From contig CANLMI010000002.1 in assembly GCA_947492375.1 (NCBI GenBank), forward strand, positions 62,001-126,000: a stretch of 64,000 bases of DNA, given 5' to 3'. The notes under the pieces are model-generated. The model was not told the DNA's origin. It did not search any database and saw only the letters and a program-made list of their open reading frames with translations. The stretch comes from an uncultured Kordiimonas sp. (GTDB lineage: Bacteria > Pseudomonadota > Alphaproteobacteria > Sphingomonadales > Kordiimonadaceae). The first letter of the stretch is position 1; each line of letters starts with the position of its first letter. A program made the translations under genes and the position numbers. Positions 1 to 10,723 of the stretch are shown here, in pieces.

Positions 1-71
1 TCGGCCCACGGTACCATCTCACCGTTCAACCAAATCCATCCCTCTCTATCGGCAAATGACATATCAGCCAT
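1..71 (-). CDS. ilvE: Branched-chain amino acid aminotransferase, N-terminal fragment (runs off the window)
   Basis: Reverse complement of 1-71 reads MADMSFADREGWIWLNGEMVPWA, matching the N-terminus of alphaproteobacterial branched-chain aminotransferases; GGAG upstream of the ATG. Confidence 0.75.
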   Translation of the reverse strand, partial: MADMSFADREGWIWLNGEMVPWA

Positions 72-184
72 TTCATTTCTCCAAATACCTACACTTTAGT
101 AATAATATACTTTTTTTATATTGATATTTGTAACATTATGTCAAATAATCAGTCAATATTCCTGACATAATAATTTGGAAAAAA

Positions 185-673
185 ATGCAAACACGTCTAC
201 CACCATCAAACTTATACCTCCGGGAGGAGGAACTGCGCCGCGGCGTTGAGCTTTTATATTTTGCGTATAGGGACTTTACCGGTGACCCTGATAATATCCT
301 CATTAAACAGCAATTTGGACGGGCACATCACCGCGTTCTTTACTTTGTGGGGAGAAACCCAAACATCCCTGTGTCAGGGTTGTTAAAGCTCCTTCGAATC
401 ACAAAACAAAGTTTATCTCGTGTACTTAGTCAACTCATGGACGAAGGTTATATTGTTCAGGAACAAGGAATAATGGATCGGCGCCAGAGACTTCTCAAAT
501 TAACTGAAAAAGGGATAAAGTTCGAAGCTGAGCTATTTTCCAGCCAACGCGAACGTATTGCACGCGCTTATAAAAATGCTGGACCCGAGGCGGTTTCTGG
601 CTTTTGGGAAGTGCTTTTAAATATCATCGACGGCGAACACCGCGACAGTGTTTTAAAACAGATTGAGAAATAA
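185..673 (+). CDS. MarR family winged-helix transcriptional regulator
   Basis: 162 aa ORF; wHTH pattern VSGLLKLLRITKQSLSRVLSQLMDEGYIVQEQGIMDRRQRLLKLTEKG; divergent from ilvE. Confidence 0.9.
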   Translation: MQTRLPPSNLYLREEELRRGVELLYFAYRDFTGDPDNILIKQQFGRAHHRVLYFVGRNPNIPVSGLLKLLRITKQSLSRVLSQLMDEGYIVQEQGIMDRRQRLLKLTEKGIKFEAELFSSQRERIARAYKNAGPEAVSGFWEVLLNIIDGEHRDSVLKQIEK

Positions 674-717
674 ACTGACCGACTTGCATTTTCAGCTAAT
701 ACGTGTTTGCATAAACT

Positions 718-1281
718 ATGGAGTATTTGGAAGGTTTTGAAGATTTTCTGGAAGTATGGGAACGCCTACCAAGAGGTAATAGCGCGCCAATTCCCTACCG
801 CCGTGATATAAACCCTGCAAACTTGGGAGAGCTCATGCCGAGCATAGGCGTAGCAGAACTCTTGGGAAGAAAAAACCTCACCTTTTCCTATTACGGAAGT
901 CGCATCGAAACACTCTCAAGCATGTTGTTAACTGATAAAAACTATTATGACTTGCTCTCTGATCAATTTAAATTGGCAATGGATAGTTTTCACCAGCAAC
1001 TCTTCGGCATGCCCTGCGGCGCTTATGTTGAAGATTTAATCTCAACAGCATCGGGAAATAAATATATCTTTCGGAATCTGCAATACCCACTCCTTGACGA
1101 AAAGGGTGTCCCCAGCTTTATGATTGTTTACGCAAGCGCACGCAAACCAGCCGAAGATAAAAGCTTACGTGACCAAAAACGATTACAAGCATCGAGCATT
1201 AAAACAGTCAGGTTCATAGATTTAGGCGCTGGAGCACCGTCCAGCTATGTTGAAGACTTTGCTTTTCACTCGGGCAAGTAA
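718..1281 (+). CDS. PAS domain-containing protein (PAS_5-like)
   Basis: 187 aa ORF with the alphaproteobacterial short PAS protein pattern (WERLPRGNSAPIPYRRDINPANLGELMPSIGVAEL). Confidence 0.7.
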   Translation: MEYLEGFEDFLEVWERLPRGNSAPIPYRRDINPANLGELMPSIGVAELLGRKNLTFSYYGSRIETLSSMLLTDKNYYDLLSDQFKLAMDSFHQQLFGMPCGAYVEDLISTASGNKYIFRNLQYPLLDEKGVPSFMIVYASARKPAEDKSLRDQKRLQASSIKTVRFIDLGAGAPSSYVEDFAFHSGK

Positions 1282-1383
1282 CAAACAGATAATCACGCCA
1301 ACGGCTTATTTCTGGATTAAGTATACATAATTTGAAACGTGTAATCGGCTTATATAAGCCCCAGCAACAAACAGGCCGCCAAT

Positions 1384-1683
1384 ATGCAAAAAGAAACTCA
1401 AAAATCAATTGCCCAATGGGCAGAGACCACCTTTGGAACCGCTTCGGACCACACAAGCTTAATAGACCGTACCCTCATTGAAATTGAGGAATTGCGTTCA
1501 GCAGTTAAAAGCGGCTCTAAAACTGATACCTCAAATGAACTTGCTGATGTTTTAATCATTCTATATCGACTTGCAGAATTAAATAACATCGATCTAACCC
1601 ATGCTATTAATCATAAAATGGCTATCAATCGATCCCGCCGCTGGGAACAAGCCGGAGATGGTACAGGCAAGCATATAAATTAA
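1384..1683 (+). CDS. MazG-like nucleotide pyrophosphohydrolase
   Basis: 99 aa ORF with EIEELRSAV...NELADVLIILYRLAE (ExxE...ExxD motif). Confidence 0.75.
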   Translation: MQKETQKSIAQWAETTFGTASDHTSLIDRTLIEIEELRSAVKSGSKTDTSNELADVLIILYRLAELNNIDLTHAINHKMAINRSRRWEQAGDGTGKHIN

Positions 1684-1702
1684 CATATGCACTAAATCAA
1701 AA

Positions 1703-1726
1703 GGCCGCAGTGATGCGGCCTTTTTT
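1703..1726. terminator. Intrinsic terminator (GGCCGCA-gtga-TGCGGCC-TTTTTT)
   Basis: Perfect 7-bp stem with a T run; lies between convergent mazG-like and petC genes. Confidence 0.85.
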
Positions 1727-1754
1727 CAATATAGAAAAATACGATTAATGACGT

Positions 1755-2558
1755 TTATTCGTCTTCGTAGAAGTTTTTACCTGCCTTAACTGGACGCCAG
1801 ATTTTCTTCATTGAGAAATACAGCAGAATCGTCAATACAGATAAGAAGATGATAACCATTACACCAAGCTTATGACGATCATGCAAATTAGGCTCTGCCG
1901 TGTACATCAAAAAGTTAACAACATCTTTCGACATCTGATCAAGATTAGCTTCAGGGTTTCCTGCTGCATATTCTACGATCCCTTCAGCAAGCGGCGGCGC
2001 CATAGAAATAACACTACCCTTAAAGTATGGGTTGTAATATTTACCAGCACTTACATTGATACCTTCAGGAGCATCGCTTTCATCTTCATAGCCTGTCAAA
2101 AGACTATAAACATAATTTGCACCGTCATGACGCGCTTTAACCATTAGCGAGAGATCAGGGGGAACTGCCCCACCATTTGCTGAAGCTGCTGCATTGTCAT
2201 TACGGAATGGGCTTGGGAAAGCATCCTGCGGCAAGCCTTTACGAATTGTCTGATCGCCTTCATCATCAATATCGCCGTCAACTTCATATTCAGCAGCAAT
2301 CGCCTTGATCTGATCTTCATTATAACCAAGCTTGTCAAGGTTACGGAAGCGGAAATATTTCAGGCCGTGACAGGCTGAACATACTTCTTTGTAAATTTGA
2401 AAGCCACGCTGAGCAGACTGATAATCAAAGTCACCAAAAATGCCTTGGAATTTCCACTCAACCTGTTTCGGGTGCTTACCAGCACCAGCAGCACTAGCTG
2501 CTGACGCTACGCCGGCTGTAACACAAAGGGCAACAGCAATGTTTTTAAGTAGTTTCAT
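1755..2558 (-). CDS. petC: Cytochrome c1
   Basis: 267 aa with signal peptide, CSACH haem motif, C-terminal TM anchor; follows petB. Confidence 0.95.
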   Translation of the reverse strand: MKLLKNIAVALCVTAGVASAASAAGAGKHPKQVEWKFQGIFGDFDYQSAQRGFQIYKEVCSACHGLKYFRFRNLDKLGYNEDQIKAIAAEYEVDGDIDDEGDQTIRKGLPQDAFPSPFRNDNAAASANGGAVPPDLSLMVKARHDGANYVYSLLTGYEDESDAPEGINVSAGKYYNPYFKGSVISMAPPLAEGIVEYAAGNPEANLDQMSKDVVNFLMYTAEPNLHDRHKLGVMVIIFLSVLTILLYFSMKKIWRPVKAGKNFYEDE

Positions 2559-2570
2559 GCTTATTATCCT

Positions 2571-4007
2571 TTATTCAGCAGGCATTGTTTTTGGTTTGAT
2601 AACCGCTGCCGCAATGCTTTCCGGCAATGGAAGCGTCTTCTCAACCCGACCTAGTACAGGAAGGATAATAAGGAAGTGTGCAAAATAATATGCAGTAGCT
2701 AACATTCCCAAATGTATCGCTTGTATACTGGATCTATACGTTTCAAGCATTTTTGCTAATTCAGCATCATTTACACCAGCGATTCGCGCCGCTTGATTAA
2801 TATCCATGCCACTATCGATAGACGCTTTGACAGCTTCAGGGGCCGCTTTAATAATTTGCTCAAGTATTGCTGCGGTATTAGGCCCCAAATCTACCAGAAC
2901 TAAATCTGGGGATATACCTCCAACATACATCAACACAAACATATCTACGACCAAGATTGTGAAGAATATCTTAAACATAGGTCTGAAGTTTCCTGATCGC
3001 ACTTTACTTCCATCCAACCAAGGCAAGAAAAACCAAACAAGGATAGATGCAAACATTGCAATTACACCCAAAAGCTTCGCATCAATTGGCCCAAGATCAA
3101 ATGTAATCGACCGCAGGATCGCGTAAAATGGCAGAAAATACCATTCAGGAACAATCGATGCAGGCGTTACAAGCGGGTCAGCTGGAATATAGTTATCCGG
3201 GTGACCGAGTGCATTTGGTGCAAAGAACAAGAAATAAGCGAAAAATATCAAGAAAACACCAAGTCCAAACGCATCCTTAACTGTGTAGAAAGGGTGGAAG
3301 GGGATTTGGTCAGCCGTTGATTTCACTTCGATACCAAGCGGATTGCCTGAGTCTGAGATCTTCTTTGCCCAAAGGTGAAGAATAACCACGCCAGCAATCA
3401 CAAATGGCAATAGATAGTGTAAGCTGAAGAAACGGTTCAATGTTGGATTATCAACAGAGAAACCACCCCAAAGCAGCGTTACAATGGATTCGCCGACTAC
3501 AGGAATTGCCGAGAACAGGTTTGTAATCACAGTCGCACCCCAGAAAGACATCTGCCCCCAAGGAAGAACGTATCCCATAAAGGCTGTCGCCATCATAAGA
3601 AGGAAGATTACAACGCCTAGCATCCACAGTACTTCACGCGGTGCCTTGTATGAACCAAAGTAAAGTCCGCGGAAAATATGGGTATAAACCACGATAAAGA
3701 ACATGGAGGCGCCGTTCGCATGCATATAGCGAATAAGCCAACCATAGTTCACATCGCGCATGATGCGTTCCACAGAATCAAAAGCAAACATGGTGCTTGC
3801 AGTATAGTGCATTGCCAAAACAATGCCTGTGATGATTTGCAGAACAAGCATGATTCCGGCGAGCGAACCGAAGTTCCACATGTAATTAAGATTACGCGGG
3901 GTCGGTGTTCCTGGCCCCATAACGCTATTTGCAACAGTTAGGATCGGCAAGCGTTCCTCAAGCCATGCAAGCGCTTTATTATTTGGTGTTACCGGTGAAA
4001 GTGCCAT
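2571..4007 (-). CDS. petB: Cytochrome b of the bc1 complex
   Basis: 478 aa multi-[26 protein letters not shown] motifs. Confidence 0.97.
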   Translation of the reverse strand: MALSPVTPNNKALAWLEERLPILTVANSVMGPGTPTPRNLNYMWNFGSLAGIMLVLQIITGIVLAMHYTASTMFAFDSVERIMRDVNYGWLIRYMHANGASMFFIVVYTHIFRGLYFGSYKAPREVLWMLGVVIFLLMMATAFMGYVLPWGQMSFWGATVITNLFSAIPVVGESIVTLLWGGFSVDNPTLNRFFSLHYLLPFVIAGVVILHLWAKKISDSGNPLGIEVKSTADQIPFHPFYTVKDAFGLGVFLIFFAYFLFFAPNALGHPDNYIPADPLVTPASIVPEWYFLPFYAILRSITFDLGPIDAKLLGVIAMFASILVWFFLPWLDGSKVRSGNFRPMFKIFFTILVVDMFVLMYVGGISPDLVLVDLGPNTAAILEQIIKAAPEAVKASIDSGMDINQAARIAGVNDAELAKMLETYRSSIQAIHLGMLATAYYFAHFLIILPVLGRVEKTLPLPESIAAAVIKPKTMPAE

Positions 4008-4019
4008 TTTTTGATCCCC

Positions 4020-4574
4020 TTACCCGATTTTCAAAACTGTATCTGACAGGAATGCATATTCCGGAACAGATAAATTCTTCGGCGCAGGCCCCTTACGGAT
4101 ACGGCCAGATGTATCATAGTGTGAACCATGGCACGGACAGAACCAGCCACCAAATTCACCTTTATCATCGCCGGATTTAGTTCCCAAAGGTACACACCCT
4201 AAATGCGTACAAACACCAACAAGAATAAGCCATTGCTCTTTCCCGGCAGTTACACGTTCTTCATCGAATTGCACATCAGGTAGGCCGATGTCATCAGCCA
4301 GGCGTGCTTCTTCGATTTCAGTTGGCGTACGGTGACGGATGAAAACTGGTTTCCCGCGCCACTTAACCAAAATTGACTCGCCCTCTTCAACCGCCGAAAT
4401 GTCAACTTCAACAGACGCAAGTGCAAGCGTATCAGCCGCCGGGTTCATTTGGTCAATAAAAGGCCATACCGCAACAGCAGCGCCAACAGCGCCCATCCCC
4501 GTTGCAGCAATATGAAGAAAGTCGCGCCGTGTAGCGTCGTCTTCATGGTTTTTCGTATCTTCGATAGTGCTCAT
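4020..4574 (-). CDS. petA: Ubiquinol-cytochrome c reductase Rieske iron-sulfur subunit
   Basis: 184 aa; Tat-like RRDFLHIAATGMGAVGAAVAVWPF, CTHLGC and CPCHGSHYD Rieske motifs. Confidence 0.97.
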   Translation of the reverse strand: MSTIEDTKNHEDDATRRDFLHIAATGMGAVGAAVAVWPFIDQMNPAADTLALASVEVDISAVEEGESILVKWRGKPVFIRHRTPTEIEEARLADDIGLPDVQFDEERVTAGKEQWLILVGVCTHLGCVPLGTKSGDDKGEFGGWFCPCHGSHYDTSGRIRKGPAPKNLSVPEYAFLSDTVLKIG

Positions 4575-4912
4575 CTATTCTTCCTTGGCAGGAATATGCT
4601 TTAAACAGCAAAAATTCATAATATCCCAGGTACTATTGTAACCTAACAAAGCACCATATCTATGCGTCATGAAGCCGCATAAATCTGATGCAGAGTAGCT
4701 TATCCCCAGAAGCAATTGCTAAATAACTAACCCCTTAGCCCCAGAGATTTCAGATTGGTTTAATCCCACGCGCCTCAAGAGGCAAGGATTTATCCTCAGA
4801 AACAATAAAAAAAACCTCCAAACAAAACGTTAAGATCAAGATTTGATTGCAAGAATGCCATTGATTTCATAGGGTCGGGGCAAATTTCACTGAAGATTAT
4901 GCAATTACCCTT

Positions 4913-5383
4913 ATGAATGTAGCGCTTTATCAACCTGATCAGCCACAGAATGCTGGCACAATATTACGCACTGGCGCCTGTCTTGATATACCGGTTCACG
5001 TTATCGAGCCTTGCGGCTTCCCTTTTTCAATTAAGGCATTCAGGCGCTCTGCGATGGATTATGCTGATTTGGCAACCATCAACCATCATGCTGATTACAC
5101 AGCATTTGAAAATACCTGCCGAAAAGCGAAACAGCGTATCATACTTTTAACAACCAAATCCGATTGCTCATATCTGGATTTCAAGTTTAAAGATAATGAC
5201 GTTCTAATGGTAGGCAGTGAATCATCAGGCGTGCCGGAAAACGTACACAATAATGCGGACGCAAGGATAACAATCCCCATGCGGACAGAAGCCAGATCTC
5301 TTAATGTTGCCATGTCGCTTGCAATGGTGCTTGGTGAAGCGATCCGGCAGACCGAACACTCTAATAAACTCTTAAATACTTGA
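4913..5383 (+). CDS. trmL: tRNA (cytidine(34)-2'-O)-methyltransferase (SPOUT family)
   Basis: 156 aa; [21 protein letters not shown] and [26 protein letters not shown] motifs. Confidence 0.92.
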   Translation: MNVALYQPDQPQNAGTILRTGACLDIPVHVIEPCGFPFSIKAFRRSAMDYADLATINHHADYTAFENTCRKAKQRIILLTTKSDCSYLDFKFKDNDVLMVGSESSGVPENVHNNADARITIPMRTEARSLNVAMSLAMVLGEAIRQTEHSNKLLNT

Positions 5384-5402
5384 CCAACATATTGGACATA
5401 AC

Positions 5403-6281
5403 ATGACCGACACGTTAGCTATCGCAGAATATAAAGAAAAAGCTGCCAAATGGTTTGAAAAATTACGCAATGAAATTTGCGACAGTTTTGAAGCAATCGA
5501 ATGCGATAACAAAGGCCCTCTCTCATCACGCGCACCAGGAAAATTTGAACGGAAAAGTTGGCAACGAGAAAACCAGGGCGACGGCCATGAAGGCGGCGGC
5601 GGTACAATGTCTATCATGCGCGGCGGTCGTGTCTTCGAAAAGGTCGGCGTTAACATTTCAACTGTACACGGTACATTCACTGAAGAATTTGCAAAGAATA
5701 TCCCTGGTGCCAGCGAAGACCCAAGGTTTTTTGCAACTGGTATATCGCTTGTTGCCCATATGAACAGCCCACGTGTGCCTGCTGTTCATATGAACACACG
5801 TTTTATTGTAACAACCAAAAACTGGTTCGGCGGAGGTGCCGATTTAAACGCGCCATTACCTAACACAGAAGATACAACAGCCTTTCATAAAGCCTTTAAT
5901 GAATGCTGTGATCGTCATGACCCTGAATATTATCCAAAATTTAAAAAATGGTGTGACGAATATTTTTATATCAAACATCGGAACCGTGCACGCGGTGAAG
6001 GTGGAATTTTCTATGATCAACTTAACACAGGTGATTGGGAGGCCGATTTCGCATTCACACAGGATGTAGGCAAAACCTTCAATGAAGTTTATCCTGCTCT
6101 AATTAGAGAACATATGAACGAAGAGTGGACTGATGCCGAGCGCGAAAAGCAATTAGAGTATCGGGGATATTACGCTGAATTCAATCTGGTTTATGACCGT
6201 GGTACAACATTTGGTCTTAAAACTGGTGGAAACGTAGACGCTATTTTAATGTCACTCCCTCCCGAAGCCAAATGGCCATAA
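5403..6281 (+). CDS. hemF: Oxygen-dependent coproporphyrinogen III oxidase
   Basis: 292 aa; [49 protein letters not shown] motifs. Confidence 0.97.
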   Translation: MTDTLAIAEYKEKAAKWFEKLRNEICDSFEAIECDNKGPLSSRAPGKFERKSWQRENQGDGHEGGGGTMSIMRGGRVFEKVGVNISTVHGTFTEEFAKNIPGASEDPRFFATGISLVAHMNSPRVPAVHMNTRFIVTTKNWFGGGADLNAPLPNTEDTTAFHKAFNECCDRHDPEYYPKFKKWCDEYFYIKHRNRARGEGGIFYDQLNTGDWEADFAFTQDVGKTFNEVYPALIREHMNEEWTDAEREKQLEYRGYYAEFNLVYDRGTTFGLKTGGNVDAILMSLPPEAKWP

Positions 6282-6302
6282 GAATTTTCTTTATGCACCA
6301 TA

Positions 6303-6749
6303 ATGCTTGATGATTTGACCATATATGTAACGCTTTTCGTTAACGCTTTCATCGCGGCAACTTTATTTCCCGCATTATCAGAATTAACCTTTGCCGCTCT
6401 GCTTAGCGGCAACATTGGCCATCCTTTGATACTGCTGATTGCTGTGTCCACAGGTAATATTTTAGGGTCCGTCGTCAATTGGGTACTTGGGAGATTTATT
6501 ATCTCCCAAAACAAATTGAAGCAGAAATACAGTATCAAGCCTGCGTATATTCGCGCAAAAAAGTTTTTCAGTCGTTTCGGATTATACAGCCTGTTATTTG
6601 CCTGGTTGCCTATCATTGGCGACCCTATAACGTTTATCGCCGGTATTTTTCGCGTAAGGTTTATGCCTTTTATTATTCTTGTCAGCATAGGAAAAATAAC
6701 GCGTTATGCCATTATTCTATTTGTCTTTCAAACAGCTATCGATACGTAA
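6303..6749 (+). CDS. YqaA/DedA (SNARE-associated) family membrane protein
   Basis: 148 aa hydrophobic protein; GNILGSVVNWVLGRF and WLPIIGDPITFIAGIFRV typical of the YqaA family. Confidence 0.75.
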   Translation: MLDDLTIYVTLFVNAFIAATLFPALSELTFAALLSGNIGHPLILLIAVSTGNILGSVVNWVLGRFIISQNKLKQKYSIKPAYIRAKKFFSRFGLYSLLFAWLPIIGDPITFIAGIFRVRFMPFIILVSIGKITRYAIILFVFQTAIDT

Positions 6750-6884
6750 TCATACCTCCCGCCGCGCCTGCAAATGTCATGGCGAATTTGAGAATAACTT
6801 TTCGCCGAGGCCTCAAAACAACCAAGGCCACCCAAAACCTATCAGTAAAAAGACCTCAATTTTGAGAATACATTTCCAAGCGTT

Positions 6885-8141
6885 TTAGCTATCGTAATGC
6901 TCTTTATATTCTGTAATTAAATCCGCTTTACTCATAGCGAAATCACTATCAATCCATACTGTTTCAATAATCCTGAGCATGTTAGTAATCTCCGGCCCCG
7001 GTTCATAACCGCTGTCGATCAAATCACGACCTTTCACAGGGCATATGGGAACAGACCAGTTCTTCAAATCTTTTAGAGCACTCGCATTCTCAGAAACAAA
7101 CGTAAATAACTCGCTAGAGATTGGTACTAGATGCTCGAATATATCATGCCCAAATCGGTAGATTAGCACCTTTAATAGTGTATCAGTTATTGCTGAATGT
7201 TCAGTTTTCTCTTTTAAGAACTCACTCGCTTTATATATTTGCGTTAAGTGGCGAATTTGTACATTAGATAGTTTTAAGGCTTTGCCAACCTGCGCATATC
7301 CAGCATAGTCGGCACCATAAAAACATATAAATCGACGCCACGGCATTATACCAAACTGTATTGCAGTCTCTCGACCTGCTAAAACTTCCAAAGCTTTAAG
7401 GTAATCGATATGCTCAACATGGGCGCTATCAGGCATAATTTCAGAGACAATACGCGATGCTGACATTCGCTCTAACGCTTTATAAGGCTTTGGTGCTTTG
7501 AGTAGTTTAAAGAGTTCATCTCGAATACGTTCAATCGAAAGCTTTTCAAGGCACATCAAAGATTTACAACATGCCTCATAACCAGACTGATCTATATTCC
7601 CCACCCCATACCAGGCAAAAAACCTGAAGAAACGGAGAATACGAAGCGCATCTTCTTCAATACGCAAGTGCGGGTTACCGATAAACCTCACCTTCCCTTG
7701 CTTTAAATCAGCAACACCCCCACATGGATCAAAAAATTTACCTTTTGCATCCACATAAATTGCATTGATGGAAAAATCACGCCGCATTGCATCGAGTGTC
7801 CAATCATCTGTATATACAACATGTGCATGCCGCCCGTCGGTTTGGGCATCAACACGAAGTGTTGTTATCTCGACATCAAGGCCTTTCGAATGGGCGGTAA
7901 TAGTTCCGTGTTTCAAACCGGTTGGGATAACCGAAATACCGGCTTTTAAAAGCTTAGACATAACGGTTTCAGGTAATAATGATGTTGCGGCATCGATATC
8001 ATGGATTGGTTTGTCGATGATACTGTCTCGCACGGCCCCACCAACAAAACGGATAGCATCGACACCCAATATTTCCACGAGGCGCTTGATGAACGGATCA
8101 CCCAGCCATGAAAATGCCTTGTCGAAATTTTGTATAGTCAC
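6885..8141 (-). CDS. cca: CCA tRNA nucleotidyltransferase
   Basis: 418 aa; RFVGGAVRDSIIDKPIHDIDAAT, RRDFSINAIYVDAKGKFFDPCGGVADL. Confidence 0.92.
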   Translation of the reverse strand: MTIQNFDKAFSWLGDPFIKRLVEILGVDAIRFVGGAVRDSIIDKPIHDIDAATSLLPETVMSKLLKAGISVIPTGLKHGTITAHSKGLDVEITTLRVDAQTDGRHAHVVYTDDWTLDAMRRDFSINAIYVDAKGKFFDPCGGVADLKQGKVRFIGNPHLRIEEDALRILRFFRFFAWYGVGNIDQSGYEACCKSLMCLEKLSIERIRDELFKLLKAPKPYKALERMSASRIVSEIMPDSAHVEHIDYLKALEVLAGRETAIQFGIMPWRRFICFYGADYAGYAQVGKALKLSNVQIRHLTQIYKASEFLKEKTEHSAITDTLLKVLIYRFGHDIFEHLVPISSELFTFVSENASALKDLKNWSVPICPVKGRDLIDSGYEPGPEITNMLRIIETVWIDSDFAMSKADLITEYKEHYDS

Positions 8142-8542
8142 TTGTTTGAACCGTCGCCAGGCTTTGATTGGCTGGATTCTCGTTGCCTGGAGTTCATGTT
8201 ATCTCCGGCCTCAATACTCGGTTCATCATCAGTTGGAACGGCATTAGGGTCATCCGTAAAATAACCGGGAATAATCTTTCCAGCCTCAACACGCGCTGGT
8301 ACATAATATTGTCCGGGGTCGCCGCGATCATCCTCGGTAAAATACAGCGTTGCAGCAAGTAATATGACAACACCCAGAATAATTATCAGGGCTTTTCTAA
8401 TAGCGCCGATATCATTGAAGTCACGCGCATTGCCATTTTCATCGGCACTTGCCCGAGCCTTTTTAAACCGCAGATACAACCAGTAAATCAATAAAATGGC
8501 AGGAAGCGTTAACAGCAGTATTCGAATAATTGCAGCAATCAT
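8138..8542 (-). CDS. Small membrane protein (DUF6111-like)
   Basis: 134 aa with two TM helices; sits between cca and a NUDIX gene as in many alphaproteobacteria. Confidence 0.55.
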   Translation of the reverse strand: MIAAIIRILLLTLPAILLIYWLYLRFKKARASADENGNARDFNDIGAIRKALIIILGVVILLAATLYFTEDDRGDPGQYYVPARVEAGKIIPGYFTDDPNAVPTDDEPSIEAGDNMNSRQRESSQSKPGDGSNK

Positions 8543-8547
8543 AATAT

Positions 8548-9213
8548 TTAACGATGTTGTACCGCCTCCATCAAATCCACGAGATTAACCAGCATTGCAG
8601 CCGTTGCTCCCCATATATAGTAATCTTCATACGGTATACTATAATAATGTCTGCGCATACCTTTCCAGATTGCGCTTTCGCGTTTATGGTTTGCCCGGTT
8701 CAAGATAAAATCAAGCGGAACTTCAAACACTTCTTCTACTTCTGCATCATGCTTATTGATGGCAAACCCCGGCCGTAGCGTCCCGACAACAGGTATAATC
8801 TCAAAACCTGTTCCAGTATAATAAGTATCAAGCGTACCTTTCAAAGAAATAAAATCACCTGAAATACCGACCTCTTCATATGTTTCCCTCAGGGCAGCCG
8901 CATCAGCGCTGACATCCTGCGGGTCAATACGCCCCCCGGGAAAGCTAACCTGCCCTGCGTGTTTTGTAAGCGACTGGTTTCGTTTCGTTAACAAAACGGT
9001 TGGCGTTTTATGCATAACAACAGGAACAAGAACCGATGCCGGTTTTGCATCCACCATTAAATCGGACAGATCGCGGTCCCGTTCCCCTTGGAGAGAATTA
9101 ACATTGGCAGCATTTTGACCAAGATTTTTGTTTAAATCAGCATCGCTTCTAATCCCTTGGGCAGCAGGGTTTTCTCTCGCCAATGCTCGCTCAATCCAGC
9201 CTTCCAACATCAT
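8548..9213 (-). CDS. CoA pyrophosphatase-like NUDIX hydrolase
   Basis: NUDIX box GGRIDPQDVSADAAALRETYEEVGI; start revised from 9291 to ATG at 9213, which has an upstream GAGG and removes overlap with the next gene. Confidence 0.85.
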   Translation of the reverse strand: MMLEGWIERALARENPAAQGIRSDADLNKNLGQNAANVNSLQGERDRDLSDLMVDAKPASVLVPVVMHKTPTVLLTKRNQSLTKHAGQVSFPGGRIDPQDVSADAAALRETYEEVGISGDFISLKGTLDTYYTGTGFEIIPVVGTLRPGFAINKHDAEVEEVFEVPLDFILNRANHKRESAIWKGMRRHYYSIPYEDYYIWGATAAMLVNLVDLMEAVQHR

Positions 9214-9226
9214 GTATTCCTCAAAA

Positions 9227-9832
9227 CTATTCCAAATCACCCAAACGATAAAATTGCCCAGCACTTTCAACAAAAAAGGCCTCGTTACCATTCAGGATTT
9301 TCGCTACTGCATATTCAGCAAGCTCATAAAAAACCGACCGTGAAATCAATGCATCAAGTCGTCCCCTAACCCTGACATATGGCCTTGGTTCAGTCTTTTC
9401 AGCATTATCAACAACCCACAAAGGATGCTCTGCCCCCACAATAACCTCATCACCGACATTCGTGATAAAATGTAAATGGCGGCCCTTATGGCTATCCACC
9501 ATGTTCATTTTTGTCACTACAAAGGGAGCGTCCTCAACCGTAATCCCAATTTTTTCAACAGGTGTAACAAGATAGGTTTTACCATCGTCATCTTTTCGGA
9601 GAACACTGGCAAACAATTTCACCATCTTTTCACGCCCAATCGGTGTTCCCATGTAAAACCATGTACCATCCACAGCAATACGCATATCAATATCACCGCA
9701 AAAATCAGGATTCCATTTATCAACAGGAGGAAAAGACTGCCCCTTCACTTGTTTAATAATTTCTTCTAAACGCAAATTAGAAGTAGGCTCGCTCACTATC
9801 TTCTCCATTTTATTGGTTCTGTAAGGCCCCAA
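9227..9832 (-). CDS. DUF1285 domain-containing protein
   Basis: 201 aa; FPPVDKWNPDFCGDIDMRIAVDGTWFYMGTPIGREKMVKLFASVLRKDDDG is characteristic of DUF1285. Confidence 0.85.
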   Translation of the reverse strand: MGPYRTNKMEKIVSEPTSNLRLEEIIKQVKGQSFPPVDKWNPDFCGDIDMRIAVDGTWFYMGTPIGREKMVKLFASVLRKDDDGKTYLVTPVEKIGITVEDAPFVVTKMNMVDSHKGRHLHFITNVGDEVIVGAEHPLWVVDNAEKTEPRPYVRVRGRLDALISRSVFYELAEYAVAKILNGNEAFFVESAGQFYRLGDLE

Positions 9833-9880
9833 TATAACACCAAAGCAATTTATTATCTCAAGGATATTTAAAGTTATTGC

Positions 9881-10474
9881 CTAACTTATCTGAGCCATCT
9901 CAGGGCAAAAACGACTGTGCGGCAGATCAGCATGCCCAAAACTGGAAGCAGGCTCAATTGCCATAAGCTGACCAACTGTTGGCAATGAAGGCAAACTGCC
10001 CCATTCCCGAACCAGTAACCTACCTGCATCCCTGTTGCCCGGCATTGAAATATATTTTGGCTTCACAGAACGGAACCCGAACTCACCATAATATTTCAAG
10101 CAACCAACCAACATAATCCGGCTATAGCGTTTTGCATCCACATTTTCCAAGGCTGCCCTTAACAAAAGTTTACCTTGTCCAGAGCCCTGTATGCCCGGGT
10201 CCACCGCAAGCGGCCCCAAGAAAAGCGTGTCATGATTTACCCCACCAAGAGCGTCGCGGATGATAGCTGGCCAAAACCTAACGGTTCCGAGAATTTTACC
10301 CCGGGATCGCAAAACCAGATTAAGCTGATCAATGGGATCAACATTCTCTCTGATACTGTAGGAAGATTTTGATTTTCTACCCTTACCAAAGGATACATCC
10401 AGCAAAGTTTCTATCTGGGGAACATCAAGTGCATGTTCCTGATCGATAATGATCATACCATTTTTCCATATCAA
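9881..10474 (-). CDS. GNAT family N-acetyltransferase
   Basis: 197 aa; LFLGPLAVDPGIQGSGQGKLLLRAALE acetyl-CoA binding motif. Confidence 0.85.
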   Translation of the reverse strand: MIWKNGMIIIDQEHALDVPQIETLLDVSFGKGRKSKSSYSIRENVDPIDQLNLVLRSRGKILGTVRFWPAIIRDALGGVNHDTLFLGPLAVDPGIQGSGQGKLLLRAALENVDAKRYSRIMLVGCLKYYGEFGFRSVKPKYISMPGNRDAGRLLVREWGSLPSLPTVGQLMAIEPASSFGHADLPHSRFCPEMAQIS

Positions 10475-10723
10475 GGCGCGCGTACGCCGTCACAACAATA
10501 ATTACGAGAAAACCAGTAATTATCGTCGTCGAAGCCGTCGGGCTTTATTGATATGGATAGATTTCAGCATGTCGCCAGTAACACTTTCATTAAATCGAGG
10601 GCGCAACTTAATGAAAGCTATACTGTTATGCAACATGTTTAATGCAAATACTAAATGTTTCTGTCAACCAGTCCCATATGCCTTACAGAGCAACGATTCA
10701 CATATCAAAACCTATCGGCCTAC

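Noticed and set aside
1872-2147. 91-aa + strand ORF within petC
   Set aside because: Antisense to a clear cytochrome c1 gene; no independent support
9214-9291. N-terminal extension of the NUDIX hydrolase overlapping the DUF1285 gene
   Set aside because: ATG at 9213 has GAGG upstream and removes the overlap
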